Assembly: GCF_000373585.1 (NCBI RefSeq)
Contig: NZ_KB891854.1
Coordinates: 124,001 to 188,000 of the forward strand
Reading direction: 5' to 3'
Length of the DNA stretch: 64,000 nucleotides
Source of the DNA: Streptomyces sp. MspMP-M5
Lineage (GTDB): Bacteria; Actinomycetota; Actinomycetes; Streptomycetales; Streptomycetaceae
Positions within the stretch are counted from its first letter, which is position 1; every line of letters begins with the position of its first letter. The translations under genes were made by a program, and so were the position numbers. This document shows positions 46,860-55,170 of the stretch, piece after piece. Under the pieces are notes generated by a model. That model did no database searches and was not told the origin of the DNA. It saw only the letters and a program-made list of their open reading frames with translations.

Positions 46860-47750
46860 TCAGGCGGGCCCGGCCTCGGCGCCCGCCGGGCGGCCCGGTG
46901 CGCTCCCGTCCGCCGTGGCCGTGCCGCGCCGTGCCCGCCGGTTTCGCAGCCGGAGCGCCGCCGCGCAGACGAGCAGTCCCGGTACGAGCCCGGCGCCGGC
47001 ACCGAAGAGCAGGTCCGGCAGGTAGTCGAACCACCCCACCGCCGCGCCGTGGAGGGCGTACGCCCGCAGCGTGCGGTATCCGCCGCCGAGCAGCATCCCC
47101 AGGGCCGCTACCGCGGTGAGCGACAGCCGCAGTCGTAGCGGCAGTTCGGGTGGCGCGAGCCCGGCCCCACCGGTCCCGGTCGCGCGGCGGGCCCGCGACG
47201 CCGCCCACAGGAACCACCCGACCACCGCCAGGCCGAGCGCCGAGGTCGTGTACTGCAGGTACATCGCCAGCGGTCGGCCGGCCACGACGGTGTCGAGGAC
47301 CGGCAGCAGTCGGGCGCCCCAGCGGCCGGGGTGGGTGAAGGCGTCCCAGCCGACGTGCGTCGCCGCGCCGAGCACCGCCGACACCACGAACCAGCTCGCC
47401 GCCAGGGCCCGTTCGCGGGCCGTGTGCGGCAGCCGGGGCCGGCCCCGGGCGACGGCCGCCGGCTGCGTCCACCCGGCCCGCGGCAGCAGCGCGCGCAGCG
47501 GCTCGCGCACCAGGAGCCAGCCGCCGGCCAGCACGGCGCTGAGCAGCACGTCCACCGTCACCACACCGGCCGGGGAGTGGGTGACGGTGCCGAATTCCAT
47601 GCCGCCGGGAACGACGGTGGCCGCGTAGTACGTCACATCCGGTGCGAACGACCCGGCGACCAGTGCCGAGGCGACCAGGGGGCCGCGGGCCGTGCCGGTG
47701 CGGCGGAGGAACGGCAGGACGGCGGCGGCGTGGCTCAGGGTGAACGGCAT
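46860..47750 (-). CDS. DUF4184-family membrane protein
   Basis: 296 residues. The opening MPFTLSHAAAVLPF and the later HSPAGVVTVDVLL and ATHVGWDAFTHPG histidine/aspartate motifs fit DUF4184. These are multi-pass membrane proteins whose conserved His/Asp residues recall metal-dependent hydrolases. About six membrane segments are visible, with an Ala/Gly/Arg-rich cytoplasmic tail. No function is established. The gene stands alone. Confidence 0.85.
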   Translation of the reverse strand: MPFTLSHAAAVLPFLRRTGTARGPLVASALVAGSFAPDVTYYAATVVPGGMEFGTVTHSPAGVVTVDVLLSAVLAGGWLLVREPLRALLPRAGWTQPAAVARGRPRLPHTARERALAASWFVVSAVLGAATHVGWDAFTHPGRWGARLLPVLDTVVAGRPLAMYLQYTTSALGLAVVGWFLWAASRARRATGTGGAGLAPPELPLRLRLSLTAVAALGMLLGGGYRTLRAYALHGAAVGWFDYLPDLLFGAGAGLVPGLLVCAAALRLRNRRARRGTATADGSAPGRPAGAEAGPA

Positions 47751-47932
47751 CGGCTTCTCCTTGATCGATTCGGATCATTATGTGGCCGATGGGAGTGGTG
47801 GCTGTGCGGCCCGAGTTGTCGTAGTGTCACCGGAGTTGGGCGCCGGGGAGCGCGATACGGCGTCACACCCGGGAAGCCGGACTGCGGCGACCGGTGGGCA
47901 CGCGCCAGGTCGACACGGAGGGGACACCACGT

Positions 47933-49786
47933 ATGGCAGCCACATTCCGGCGGCGGCTCCAAAGAGGAGTGGCCTCCACGGCCGTGGCGGCGGCCGCGCT
48001 GGCCGCGCTCACCGCCTCCCAGGCGCCCGGTGCCGCCGAGCGTGCGGCCGCCCGCGCCGATCGCACGCCGCCGCCCGCCGACACTCCCATCGACGGCGGC
48101 TCGTCCTACTTCACCGACCTGCCGCCCCGCAAGACCCCCGCCCCACCGAAAGGTTCCGGCCACTCCGGAGACACCGGCGGCGTGCTCCACGGCCCCTCCC
48201 AGGCGGGCATTCCGGCCACCGTCCTGGCCGCCTACAAGAAGGCCGAGGACCGACTCCGCGCCTCGGACCCGGGCTGCCGGCTGCCCTGGCAACTGCTCGC
48301 CGGGATCGGCGAGGTGGAGTCCGGCCACGCCCGCGGCGGCGCGGTCGACGCCGCGGGCACCACCCTCTCGCCGATCCTCGGGCCCCGGCTCGACGGCCAC
48401 GGCTTCGCCCTGATATCCGACACCGACGGCGGCCGCTACGACGGCGACACCACCCTCGACCGCGCCGTCGGCCCGATGCAGTTCATCCCCTCCACCTGGT
48501 CCCGGGGCGGCCCGCACGGCGCGGGCTGGGGCGCCGACGGCAACGGCGACGGCATCAAGGACCCCAACAACGTCTTCGACGCCGCCCTCGCCGCCGGCCG
48601 CTACCTCTGCGCCGCCGGCCGGAACCTCTCCGACCAGGCCGACCTCGACCGGGCCGTCCTCGGCTACAACGACTCCACCGAGTATCTGCGCCTGGTGCTG
48701 TCCTGGTACACGTTCTACCGGAAGGGCACGTTCGAGGTGCCGGATGGCAAGGGCGCGCTCCCGGTCCACCGCGGCGGCGGCACGCCCGCCACCCAGGGCG
48801 GTCCCGGAAGGCGCCCAGGTGGCGAGCAGACCGCACCCCCGGCGCGCGGCGGCACGGCGGGCCGGACGAAGCCCACCACCCCGGCGGTTCCGGGCGGTTC
48901 GCCCCGCCCCGGCGGTTCCACCGGCCCGACCCACGGCGGCGGCACGCCGGTCCCCGCCCCGTCGCCGAAGCCCAAGCCGGTCCCGCACCCGAAGCCCACC
49001 CCGACGCCCACCCCCACCCCGAAGCCGCCCACGAAGCCCGCCCCGCCCACCGCCCTCGAAGCGGTCGCCGACAAGGACGGCAAGGCCCTGACGGCCACCG
49101 TGGGCACCGACTTCGCCACCACGCCCCGGGTGCGCGCCAAGGACGCCGAGGGCAGGCCGGTGGCCGGCGCCACCGTCCGCTTCACCCTCACCCCCGGCAC
49201 CACCGGCACCCGGCTCCCCGGCGGCGCCACCGAGGTCACCGTCACCACCGGCAAGGACGGCCTGGCGACCGCCCCGACGCTGCACGCCGGCGACACCGCC
49301 GGCCCGTTCACCGTCCGCGCCACCGCTGCCACAACCGGCCGCGCCGTGCCGCCCGTCGACTTCACCGGAACCGTCACCGCCAGGCCCGCTCCCCGGGCCG
49401 ACGCGCTCGTCCGGACCTCCGACAAGGAGCTGACCGCGGCGGCCGGCGGCGCGTTCGCCGACGACGCGGTCCGGATCGAGGCGACCTACCGCGGCAAGGC
49501 CGCCGCCGGAGTGCCGGTCACCGCCACCCTGGTCACCGACGACCCCAAGAAGCCCGTCGAGAACGACCGCGGCCCCTACTTCAAGGACCCCAAGGCCACC
49601 GGCGCCGGCAAGAACAAGCCCGTCCGCACCCTGACCGGCCTCACCACCGGCGCCGACGGCCTGCTCACCCTCCCGAAGCTCTACACCGACGCCCACCCGG
49701 GCACCTTCCGGCTCCGGCTGACCACCGCCGACGGCGCCGTGCTGACCGTCACCCTCACTGTGACGGCACCGGCCGCCACCTCCTGA
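47933..49786 (+). CDS. Secreted lytic transglycosylase with Pro-rich linker and Ig-like domains
   Basis: 617 residues. Signal peptide (about residues 1-38, ending near APGAAE). A lytic transglycosylase domain follows: WQLLAGIGEVESGHA holds the catalytic Glu, and AVGPMQFIPSTW and VLGYNDSTEYLRLVLSWY complete the SLT/MltB-like fold (about 95-260). A Pro/Lys/Thr-rich wall-spanning linker (PKPKPVPHPKPTPTPTPTP) leads to two Ig-like modules (about 380-480 and 490-617) like bacterial surface domains. It cuts peptidoglycan outside the membrane. The ATG follows GGAGGGG. Confidence 0.9.
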   Translation: MAATFRRRLQRGVASTAVAAAALAALTASQAPGAAERAAARADRTPPPADTPIDGGSSYFTDLPPRKTPAPPKGSGHSGDTGGVLHGPSQAGIPATVLAAYKKAEDRLRASDPGCRLPWQLLAGIGEVESGHARGGAVDAAGTTLSPILGPRLDGHGFALISDTDGGRYDGDTTLDRAVGPMQFIPSTWSRGGPHGAGWGADGNGDGIKDPNNVFDAALAAGRYLCAAGRNLSDQADLDRAVLGYNDSTEYLRLVLSWYTFYRKGTFEVPDGKGALPVHRGGGTPATQGGPGRRPGGEQTAPPARGGTAGRTKPTTPAVPGGSPRPGGSTGPTHGGGTPVPAPSPKPKPVPHPKPTPTPTPTPKPPTKPAPPTALEAVADKDGKALTATVGTDFATTPRVRAKDAEGRPVAGATVRFTLTPGTTGTRLPGGATEVTVTTGKDGLATAPTLHAGDTAGPFTVRATAATTGRAVPPVDFTGTVTARPAPRADALVRTSDKELTAAAGGAFADDAVRIEATYRGKAAAGVPVTATLVTDDPKKPVENDRGPYFKDPKATGAGKNKPVRTLTGLTTGADGLLTLPKLYTDAHPGTFRLRLTTADGAVLTVTLTVTAPAATS

Positions 49787-49813
49787 CCACCGGCCCCCGG
49801 CCGGAGCCACCGT

Positions 49814-49853
49814 CACCGCCGTGCCGCCCGTCCACCGGGACGGCACGGCGGTG
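49814..49853 (+). terminator. Terminator after the transglycosylase gene
   Basis: Perfect 13-bp stem CACCGCCGTGCCG (49814-49826) / CGGCACGGCGGTG (49841-49853). Confidence 0.8.
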
Positions 49854-49935
49854 AAACGTGTTCTCATCTCGGCCACCCGTTGCTACCGTGCCCCCGCCCT
49901 GACGCTGCATCAGACAGTTCTCCGGGAGGACGGCC

Positions 49936-50070
49936 ATGCGCGCCCTGACAGCAGCCGCGATCGGACTGGCCGCGGCGCTCGCCCTCGTCTTCACCGTCAC
50001 CGCGATCGGCGCCCCCGAGGGCCCAACGTCCCCCGAGCCGCTGCTGACCACCGTCCCCGCACACCCCTGA
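49936..50070 (+). CDS. SPW_0924-family small membrane or exported peptide
   Basis: 44 residues: MRALTAAAIGLAAALALVFTVTAIG, a single hydrophobic helix, then a short tail ending PEPLLTTVPAHP. The ending and length are those of a small conserved Streptomyces family (SPW_0924). GGGAGGA at 49924-49930 gives a clear ribosome site. It lies 18 nt upstream of the DUF3068 gene, likely in one transcript. No function is known. Confidence 0.75.
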   Translation: MRALTAAAIGLAAALALVFTVTAIGAPEGPTSPEPLLTTVPAHP

Positions 50071-50088
50071 GGGAGGGACGTCACCGCC

Positions 50089-51138
50089 ATGCGCCGAACC
50101 CCGCCCGGCCCCGGGGCGCACCCGGCGAAGCCGCCGAGAGGGATGCGCCGCCCCGCGAGCCTCGTCCTGCTCGGCCTCGCCGCCTTCTTCGCCGCCCTGT
50201 CCCCGCTGATGCGGTGGTACGCCTTCCCCCGCCTCGCCAAGATCCCGCCCAGCCAGTACCAGGACATGGTCCTGGAGGCCCGGCCCGCCACCCTCCTCGA
50301 CTACGGCACCATGAAGGCCCGGCAGGTCCCCAAGGTCACCATCGTGCAGACCCTCAAGGGCAACGTTGCCGAGGCCCACCGGGTCGAGCGGACCGCCGGC
50401 CGCGACGTCGTGGTCTGGGACACCCTCTCGTTCGTCGCCGGACCCGACGGCAAGATGGTCTCCGAGATCCCCGAGCGCTACATCTTCGACGCGCACTCCC
50501 AGGAACCCGTCCACGCCGCCGGGGAGATGGTCGACGGCGACCCCGTCCGCCGCTCCGGCATCGAGTACAAGTGGCCGTTCCTCACCGAGAAGCGGGACTA
50601 CGCCTACTTCGACGCCCAGACCCGCACCTCCGCCCCCATCCACTACGAGGGGACCCGCACCTTCCACGGCCTGGAGGTCTACTACTTCGAGCAGACCATC
50701 CCCTGGACCAGGGTCCCGCTGCCCAAGAAGATGCCGGTCCAGGGCATCACCCCGCAGACCGTCGCGAAGGCGGGCACCACCCGCTGGTACTCGACCAAGC
50801 GGATGTTCTGGGTCGACCCGGTCACCGGCGCCCCGGTCGACGGCGAGGAGATCCACCAGGAGGAGCTGCGCGGCGGCCAACTGGTGCCCGGCGGCGGCAA
50901 GGTCACCGCCTTCGCCGGCCATGTGAAGATGCGTGCCGACTACGTCGCCTCCACCCTCGCCCTCGTGACGTCCCAGCGCACCCTCGTCCTGCTGCTCACC
51001 AGCTACCTCCCCTGGGGCTTCCTGGCCCTCGGCGCCGCCCTCCTCGCCGCCGGCCTGCTTCTCGAAGCCCGCGGCCGTCGCCCCCGCCCGCGGCCGGCGC
51101 GGTCGGCGTCCGAGGGCGTTGTCAGTGGCGGGCCGTAG
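50089..51138 (+). CDS. DUF3068-family membrane-anchored protein
   Basis: 349 residues. An N-terminal membrane helix (LVLLGLAAFFAALSPLM), a large outer domain (FPRLAKIPPSQY to about residue 300, with WDTLSFV, RYIFDAHSQEPVH and YYFEQTIPWTRVPLP) and a C-terminal membrane helix (WGFLALGAALLAAGLLL) before a basic tail. This is the DUF3068 architecture; some actinobacterial members are called porin PorA-like, without proof here. An internal ATG at 50143 with GAGAGGG upstream is an alternative start. Confidence 0.88.
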   Translation: MRRTPPGPGAHPAKPPRGMRRPASLVLLGLAAFFAALSPLMRWYAFPRLAKIPPSQYQDMVLEARPATLLDYGTMKARQVPKVTIVQTLKGNVAEAHRVERTAGRDVVVWDTLSFVAGPDGKMVSEIPERYIFDAHSQEPVHAAGEMVDGDPVRRSGIEYKWPFLTEKRDYAYFDAQTRTSAPIHYEGTRTFHGLEVYYFEQTIPWTRVPLPKKMPVQGITPQTVAKAGTTRWYSTKRMFWVDPVTGAPVDGEEIHQEELRGGQLVPGGGKVTAFAGHVKMRADYVASTLALVTSQRTLVLLLTSYLPWGFLALGAALLAAGLLLEARGRRPRPRPARSASEGVVSGGP

Positions 51139-51153
51139 CGTGGAGGCATGACA
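51136..51153 (+). promoter_or_regulatory. Orphan leaderless-type start signal
   Basis: TAGCGT (51136-51141) ends 6 nt before ATG 51148, the same geometry as at pyk and coaE. The frame begins MTSTKRPKRPRILQNARP, but it runs into the 3' end of hrpB on the other strand and shows no family sequence. It may be a relic of a truncated gene or start a small RNA. Confidence 0.35.
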
Positions 51154-51247
51154 TCGACGAAGCGGCCGAAGCGACCACGCATCCTCCAAAACGCCAGGCC
51201 GAGAAGGGAGTTGACGTTCCCCGGCGCCCCCGGGGAGCCGGGCGCGC

Positions 51248-51278
51248 GGGGCCGTCCGCCCCGCGGCGGGACGGCCCC
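51248..51278. terminator. Terminator downstream of hrpB
   Basis: Perfect 10-bp stem GGGGCCGTCC (51248-51257) / GGACGGCCCC (51269-51278) between DUF3068 and the convergent hrpB. Confidence 0.75.
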
Positions 51279-51291
51279 GCCCGGCGGGCTC

Positions 51292-53895
51292 TCACCCCCG
51301 CCGCAGCCGCGCCGTGGTGTGCCGGGTCGGCTCGGCCGTCGAAGGGTCCTCCGGCCAGGGGTGCTTGGGGTAGCGGCCGCGCAGTTCCGCCCGCACGGCC
51401 CGGTAGCCGTCCCGCCAGAAGGACGCCAGATCCGCCGTGACGGCCGCCGGCCGCCCGGCGGGCGAGAGCAGGTGCACCAGCACCGGCACCCGCCCGTCCG
51501 CGACCCGCGGCGACTCCCGCAGACCGAAGAGCTCCTGCAGTTTGACGGCCAGTACGGGCTGCTCGCCCCCGTAGTCCACGCGCACCCGGGAACCGCTCGG
51601 CACCTCGATCCGCTCCGGTGCCAGCTCCTCGAAGCGCACCGCCTCACCGGTCGCCCACGGCAGCAGCCGGGTCAGCGCCTGCCCCGCGTCCACCCGCGCC
51701 AGATCGGCCCGCCGCCGGGCCCGCCCCAGCTCGGTCCCCAGCCACTCCTCGACGCGCTCCAGCAGCGCCGCGTCGGAGACGTCCGGCCACGGCGCGCCCA
51801 ACTCCCGGTGCAGAAAGGCCATCCGCTGCCGCACCGCGGTCGCCCCGGCCGTCCACCGCAGCAGCCCGAGGCCCTCCCGTCGCAGACCGTCCACGACGGC
51901 ATCCCGCAGCAGTCCGGCATCCGGTGCGGTCAGGGGGCGGGCCGCCAGCTCGATCGCGCCCAGCCGGGTCACCCGCCGGGCCACCACCTCGCCGTCCGCC
52001 CAGCACACCTCCTCCCCGGAGGAGTACAGCGCCGCTGCCGCGGTGCGGGCGGTCTCCTCGTCGATCACCGCCGCGAGCCGGATCCGCGCGGACGCCGCGG
52101 TGACGGGCCGGTCCGCCACCGCGACCGCCAGCCAGGCCGCGTCCCGCAACCGCGAACCGTCCCCGGCCCGGCCCCCGGCCTCCGCCCCGGCCAGTTCGGC
52201 GCCGGTCCCGGACGCCATCAGATAGCTGCCGGCCGCGCGCGCCCGGGCCACCCGCTCCGGGAAGGCCAGCGCCGCGATCAGCCCGGCCGCCGCGTCCTCC
52301 GGGAGCGGGCCCGCGCCCGCCCCTTGCCGGTCTTCGGGGGCGCGTTCGGGCTCCCCGGCCGCCGAGGCCAGCCGCCGTGCCTCCTGGCGCCACCGCGCGG
52401 CGTAGGCGTCGCCGCCCCGGCGCGCGGTGCGCCAGGCGGTCGCCAGGTCGTCCCCGTAGGACCGCGGCGGCTCCTCGCTCAGCAGCGCCACCACCTCCGC
52501 GGCGCGCCGCACGCCGATCTCGGGTGCGCCGTCCAGCAGCGCGCGGGCCAGCCGCGGGTGCAGCCCCAGCCGCGCCATCCGGACGCCCCGCCCGGTCGCC
52601 CGGCCCTCGGCGTTCACCGCGCCGATCGCCGTCAGCACCTCCCGGGCGGCGGCCAGCGCCCCGGCCGGCGGCGCGTCGAGCAGCGCCAGCCCGCTCGCGG
52701 ACGGATCGCCCCAACAGGCCGTCTGCAGGGCGAACGCGGTCAGGTCGGCGACCTTGATCTCCGGATCCGGGAAGCGCGGCAGCCGCCCGTCCTCCCCCTC
52801 GGCCCAGCAGCGGTAGACCACCCCGGGGCCCTGCCGGCCGGCGCGCCCGGCCCGCTGCCGGGCCGCCGCCCGGGAGGCGCGCACGGTCGCCAGCGCGCTG
52901 AGCCCCCGCGCATGATCCATCCGCGGCACCCGGGCCAGCCCGCCGTCCACCACGACCCGTACCCCGGGCACGGTCAGGCTGGACTCCGCCACCGAGGTGG
53001 CCAGCACGACCCGGCGGGCCCCGCCCGTACTGCCCGCCAGCACCGCGTCCTGCACCTCGGCCGGCGCCCGCCCGTGCACCTGCAGCACCTCGGCCCCGAC
53101 CCCGGCCAGCTGCCCGGCCACCCGTGCGATCTCGCCGACCCCGGGCAGGAAACACAGCACATCGCCGGACCGCTCGCGCAGTGCCCGCCGCACCACGGCC
53201 GCGACATGCGCCAGCAGCGCCGGATCCACCCGCATCCCGTGCGGTGGCGCCACCGGCCGCTCCGGCGGCGCCCACACGACCTCCACCGGGTGCGAGACGC
53301 CCTCCGCCGCCACCACGGGCGCCGGCTCCCCGGCGCCGCCCAGCAGCCGCGCCCACCCCTCCGCATCCGTCGTCGCAGAGGCGGCGAGCAACTGCAACTC
53401 CGGGCGCAGGGCCGCCCGTACGTCCAGCAGGAAGGCCGCGCAGGTGTCGGCGTCCAGATGCCGCTCGTGGCACTCGTCCAGCACCACGACGTCCACCCCG
53501 GCCAGCTCCGGATCGCGCTGCAGGCGCTGCAGCAGCACCCCGGTGGTCACCACCTCCACCGCCGTGCGGGGCCCGGCCCGCCGCTCCCCGCGCACCGTGA
53601 AGCCGACGCGGTCGCCGACCCGCTCGCCGAGCAGCCACGCCATCCGCCGCGCCGCCGCCCGGGCCGCGATCCGGCGCGGTTCGGCGACGAGCACCCGCCG
53701 CCGCGGCCCCGCGCCGGTCAGCCCGGCGAGTTCCAGCGGCACCAGCGTCGTCTTGCCGGTGCCAGGCGGCGCGCACAGTACCGCGGCACCGGTCGTGTCG
53801 AGGGCGGTCCGCAGCGCGGGCAGCGCACTGCGCACGGGCAGCTGGGCGAGGGCGGCGCCGGGCGTACCGGCGGCCGGGGAAGGGGTGCGGCTCAC
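51292..53895 (-). CDS. hrpB: ATP-dependent helicase HrpB
   Basis: 867 residues, DEAH-type helicase. Walker A APPGTGKTT (GKT at 47-49), VAEPRRIAARAAA (Ia), DECHERH (II), SATTDAEGW (III), VLATSVAESSLTVPGV and QRAGRAGRQGPG (V-VI). The long C-terminus ending RYPKHPWPEDP is characteristic of HrpB. It probably acts on RNA, but its role in streptomycetes is unknown. GTG 53895 chosen; the in-frame upstream extension has no family sequence. Confidence 0.94.
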   Translation of the reverse strand: MSRTPSPAAGTPGAALAQLPVRSALPALRTALDTTGAAVLCAPPGTGKTTLVPLELAGLTGAGPRRRVLVAEPRRIAARAAARRMAWLLGERVGDRVGFTVRGERRAGPRTAVEVVTTGVLLQRLQRDPELAGVDVVVLDECHERHLDADTCAAFLLDVRAALRPELQLLAASATTDAEGWARLLGGAGEPAPVVAAEGVSHPVEVVWAPPERPVAPPHGMRVDPALLAHVAAVVRRALRERSGDVLCFLPGVGEIARVAGQLAGVGAEVLQVHGRAPAEVQDAVLAGSTGGARRVVLATSVAESSLTVPGVRVVVDGGLARVPRMDHARGLSALATVRASRAAARQRAGRAGRQGPGVVYRCWAEGEDGRLPRFPDPEIKVADLTAFALQTACWGDPSASGLALLDAPPAGALAAAREVLTAIGAVNAEGRATGRGVRMARLGLHPRLARALLDGAPEIGVRRAAEVVALLSEEPPRSYGDDLATAWRTARRGGDAYAARWRQEARRLASAAGEPERAPEDRQGAGAGPLPEDAAAGLIAALAFPERVARARAAGSYLMASGTGAELAGAEAGGRAGDGSRLRDAAWLAVAVADRPVTAASARIRLAAVIDEETARTAAAALYSSGEEVCWADGEVVARRVTRLGAIELAARPLTAPDAGLLRDAVVDGLRREGLGLLRWTAGATAVRQRMAFLHRELGAPWPDVSDAALLERVEEWLGTELGRARRRADLARVDAGQALTRLLPWATGEAVRFEELAPERIEVPSGSRVRVDYGGEQPVLAVKLQELFGLRESPRVADGRVPVLVHLLSPAGRPAAVTADLASFWRDGYRAVRAELRGRYPKHPWPEDPSTAEPTRHTTARLRRG

Positions 53896-53962
53896 CGCTC
53901 CAGTCTGCCGCCCGGGCGCCGGCCGCCGGCCGCCCACCCCGGCGCGATCCGCCGCAGGAGCG

Positions 53963-54796
53963 CTACGCCCCGTCCGCCGCGCACACGAAGATCGCCGTCC
54001 CCGGGATCAGATGCCCCCGCAGCGGCGACCAGCCGCCCCACTCCTGGGTGTTCCACTCCGGCCACTCCGGTTCGACGAGGTCCACCAGCCGGAAGCCGGC
54101 CGCCACCACGTCGCGCACCCGGTCGCCCAGCGTCCGGTGGTGCTCCACGTACACCGCCCGGCCCTCCTCGTCCTGCTCGACGTACGGCGTGCGGTCGAAG
54201 TACGAGGCCGCCACCGACAGGCCCGCCGGCCCCGGCTCGTCCGGGAATGCCCAGCGGATCGGATGGGTCACCGAGAAGACGAACCGCCCGCCCGGCCGCA
54301 GCACCCGCCGGACCTCCCGCAGCACCCGAACCGGATCGGCCACGAACGGCAGCGCCCCGTAGGCGGAGCACGCCAGGTCGAAGCAGCCGTCGCGGAACGG
54401 CAGCGCGCCCGCGTCCGCCTCCACCAGGCCGACGGGCCCGCCGGTGTCCGCGCCGGCGATCCGCAGCGCGTGCTGGAGCTGCCGGTGGGAGAGATCCAGA
54501 GCCACTGGCAGCGCACCCTGGGCCGCCAGCCAGCGGGAGCACTGCGCCGCGCCGGCCCCGATCTCCAGGACCCGCCGGCCCGGCAGCTCCGCGGCCGGCC
54601 CCAGCAGCGCGGCCTCCGCCTCGTCGAGCCCTTCGGGACCCCACACGAACCGGTCGTCCCCGAGGAAGGCGCCGTGCTCCCTCTGGTACTCGTCCGCGTT
54701 GCGGTCCCACCAGCCGCGGCTGGCCCGGCTGCTCTCGGCGTCCGACGCGTCACGGCGCGTCGCCTCCGGCTCGCTGTCCATCACGTGTTGGCTCAT
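53963..54796 (-). CDS. Class I SAM-dependent methyltransferase
   Basis: 277 residues. SAM motif VLEIGAGAAQCSRWLAAQG near residue 75, the acidic loop ALDLSHRQLQ, VEADAGALPF, and post-I/II FDLACSAYGALPFVADP, then LRPGGRFVFSVTHPI. The N-terminal GWWDRNADEYQREHG and FVWGPEGLDEAEA are typical of a conserved actinobacterial methyltransferase. The substrate is unknown. ATG 54796 has no clear ribosome site; it is divergent from rpsA over 374 nt. Confidence 0.9.
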   Translation of the reverse strand: MSQHVMDSEPEATRRDASDAESSRASRGWWDRNADEYQREHGAFLGDDRFVWGPEGLDEAEAALLGPAAELPGRRVLEIGAGAAQCSRWLAAQGALPVALDLSHRQLQHALRIAGADTGGPVGLVEADAGALPFRDGCFDLACSAYGALPFVADPVRVLREVRRVLRPGGRFVFSVTHPIRWAFPDEPGPAGLSVAASYFDRTPYVEQDEEGRAVYVEHHRTLGDRVRDVVAAGFRLVDLVEPEWPEWNTQEWGGWSPLRGHLIPGTAIFVCAADGA

Positions 54797-54843
54797 CGCG
54801 CCCGTCGTCGTAGTCTTCGCTGTGCTTGTCGCAGCGGGGGACT

Positions 54844-54922
54844 GCGAGGCCGTCCAGCCTCGCGGAACAATCGCGTGCGCCGGTTATGGGGCGTTCCGCC
54901 CCGGCTGTGCGCCTTTGGCGCA
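54844..54922 (+). promoter_or_regulatory. Three consecutive hairpins upstream of the rpsA promoter
   Basis: GCGAGGC-N6-GCCTCGC (54844-54863), GGGGCG-TTC-CGCCCC (54888-54902) and TGCGCC-TTT-GGCGCA (54908-54922). The last ends exactly where the -35 box begins. They could be protein-binding palindromes or terminators insulating rpsA from antisense transcription. Confidence 0.5.
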
Positions 54923-54951
54923 TTGACCCTGTCCGGCTGCCCCCGTATGCT
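54923..54951 (+). promoter_or_regulatory. Strong rpsA promoter
   Basis: TTGACC (54923-54928), 17-nt spacer, TATGCT (54946-54951): near-consensus vegetative promoter. Transcription from about 54958 gives a leader of about 210 nt (to 55170) with no gene in it, unusually long, and a likely site of control. Confidence 0.75.
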
Positions 54952-55170
54952 ACAAGTTGCGCTGCGGGCCTGCGCGCCTCGGACGGAGCAGGCCGCGCTC
55001 GCATCTGTATGAATGTCCCCTCGGTATTGAGGCGTTTCGGTCGGCTCCCGTTTTCTACGGGGCTCCGGAGGGTGCGCCTTAGACGCTGTCCGGTCTGATG
55101 CAGAGGCGATACGGGCTCTCGGCGTAGCAGTACCTACGACTTCAATGTCCGTACCGGAGCCCTTTCCCAC

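Noticed and set aside
44029..47778. Long minus-strand open frame opposite polA
   Set aside because: Shadow of polA; composition is biased and polA motifs on the plus strand are complete.
51148..54813. 1221-codon plus-strand frame opposite hrpB
   Set aside because: No domain sequence; hrpB on the minus strand has all helicase motifs. Only the start signal was kept as an observation.
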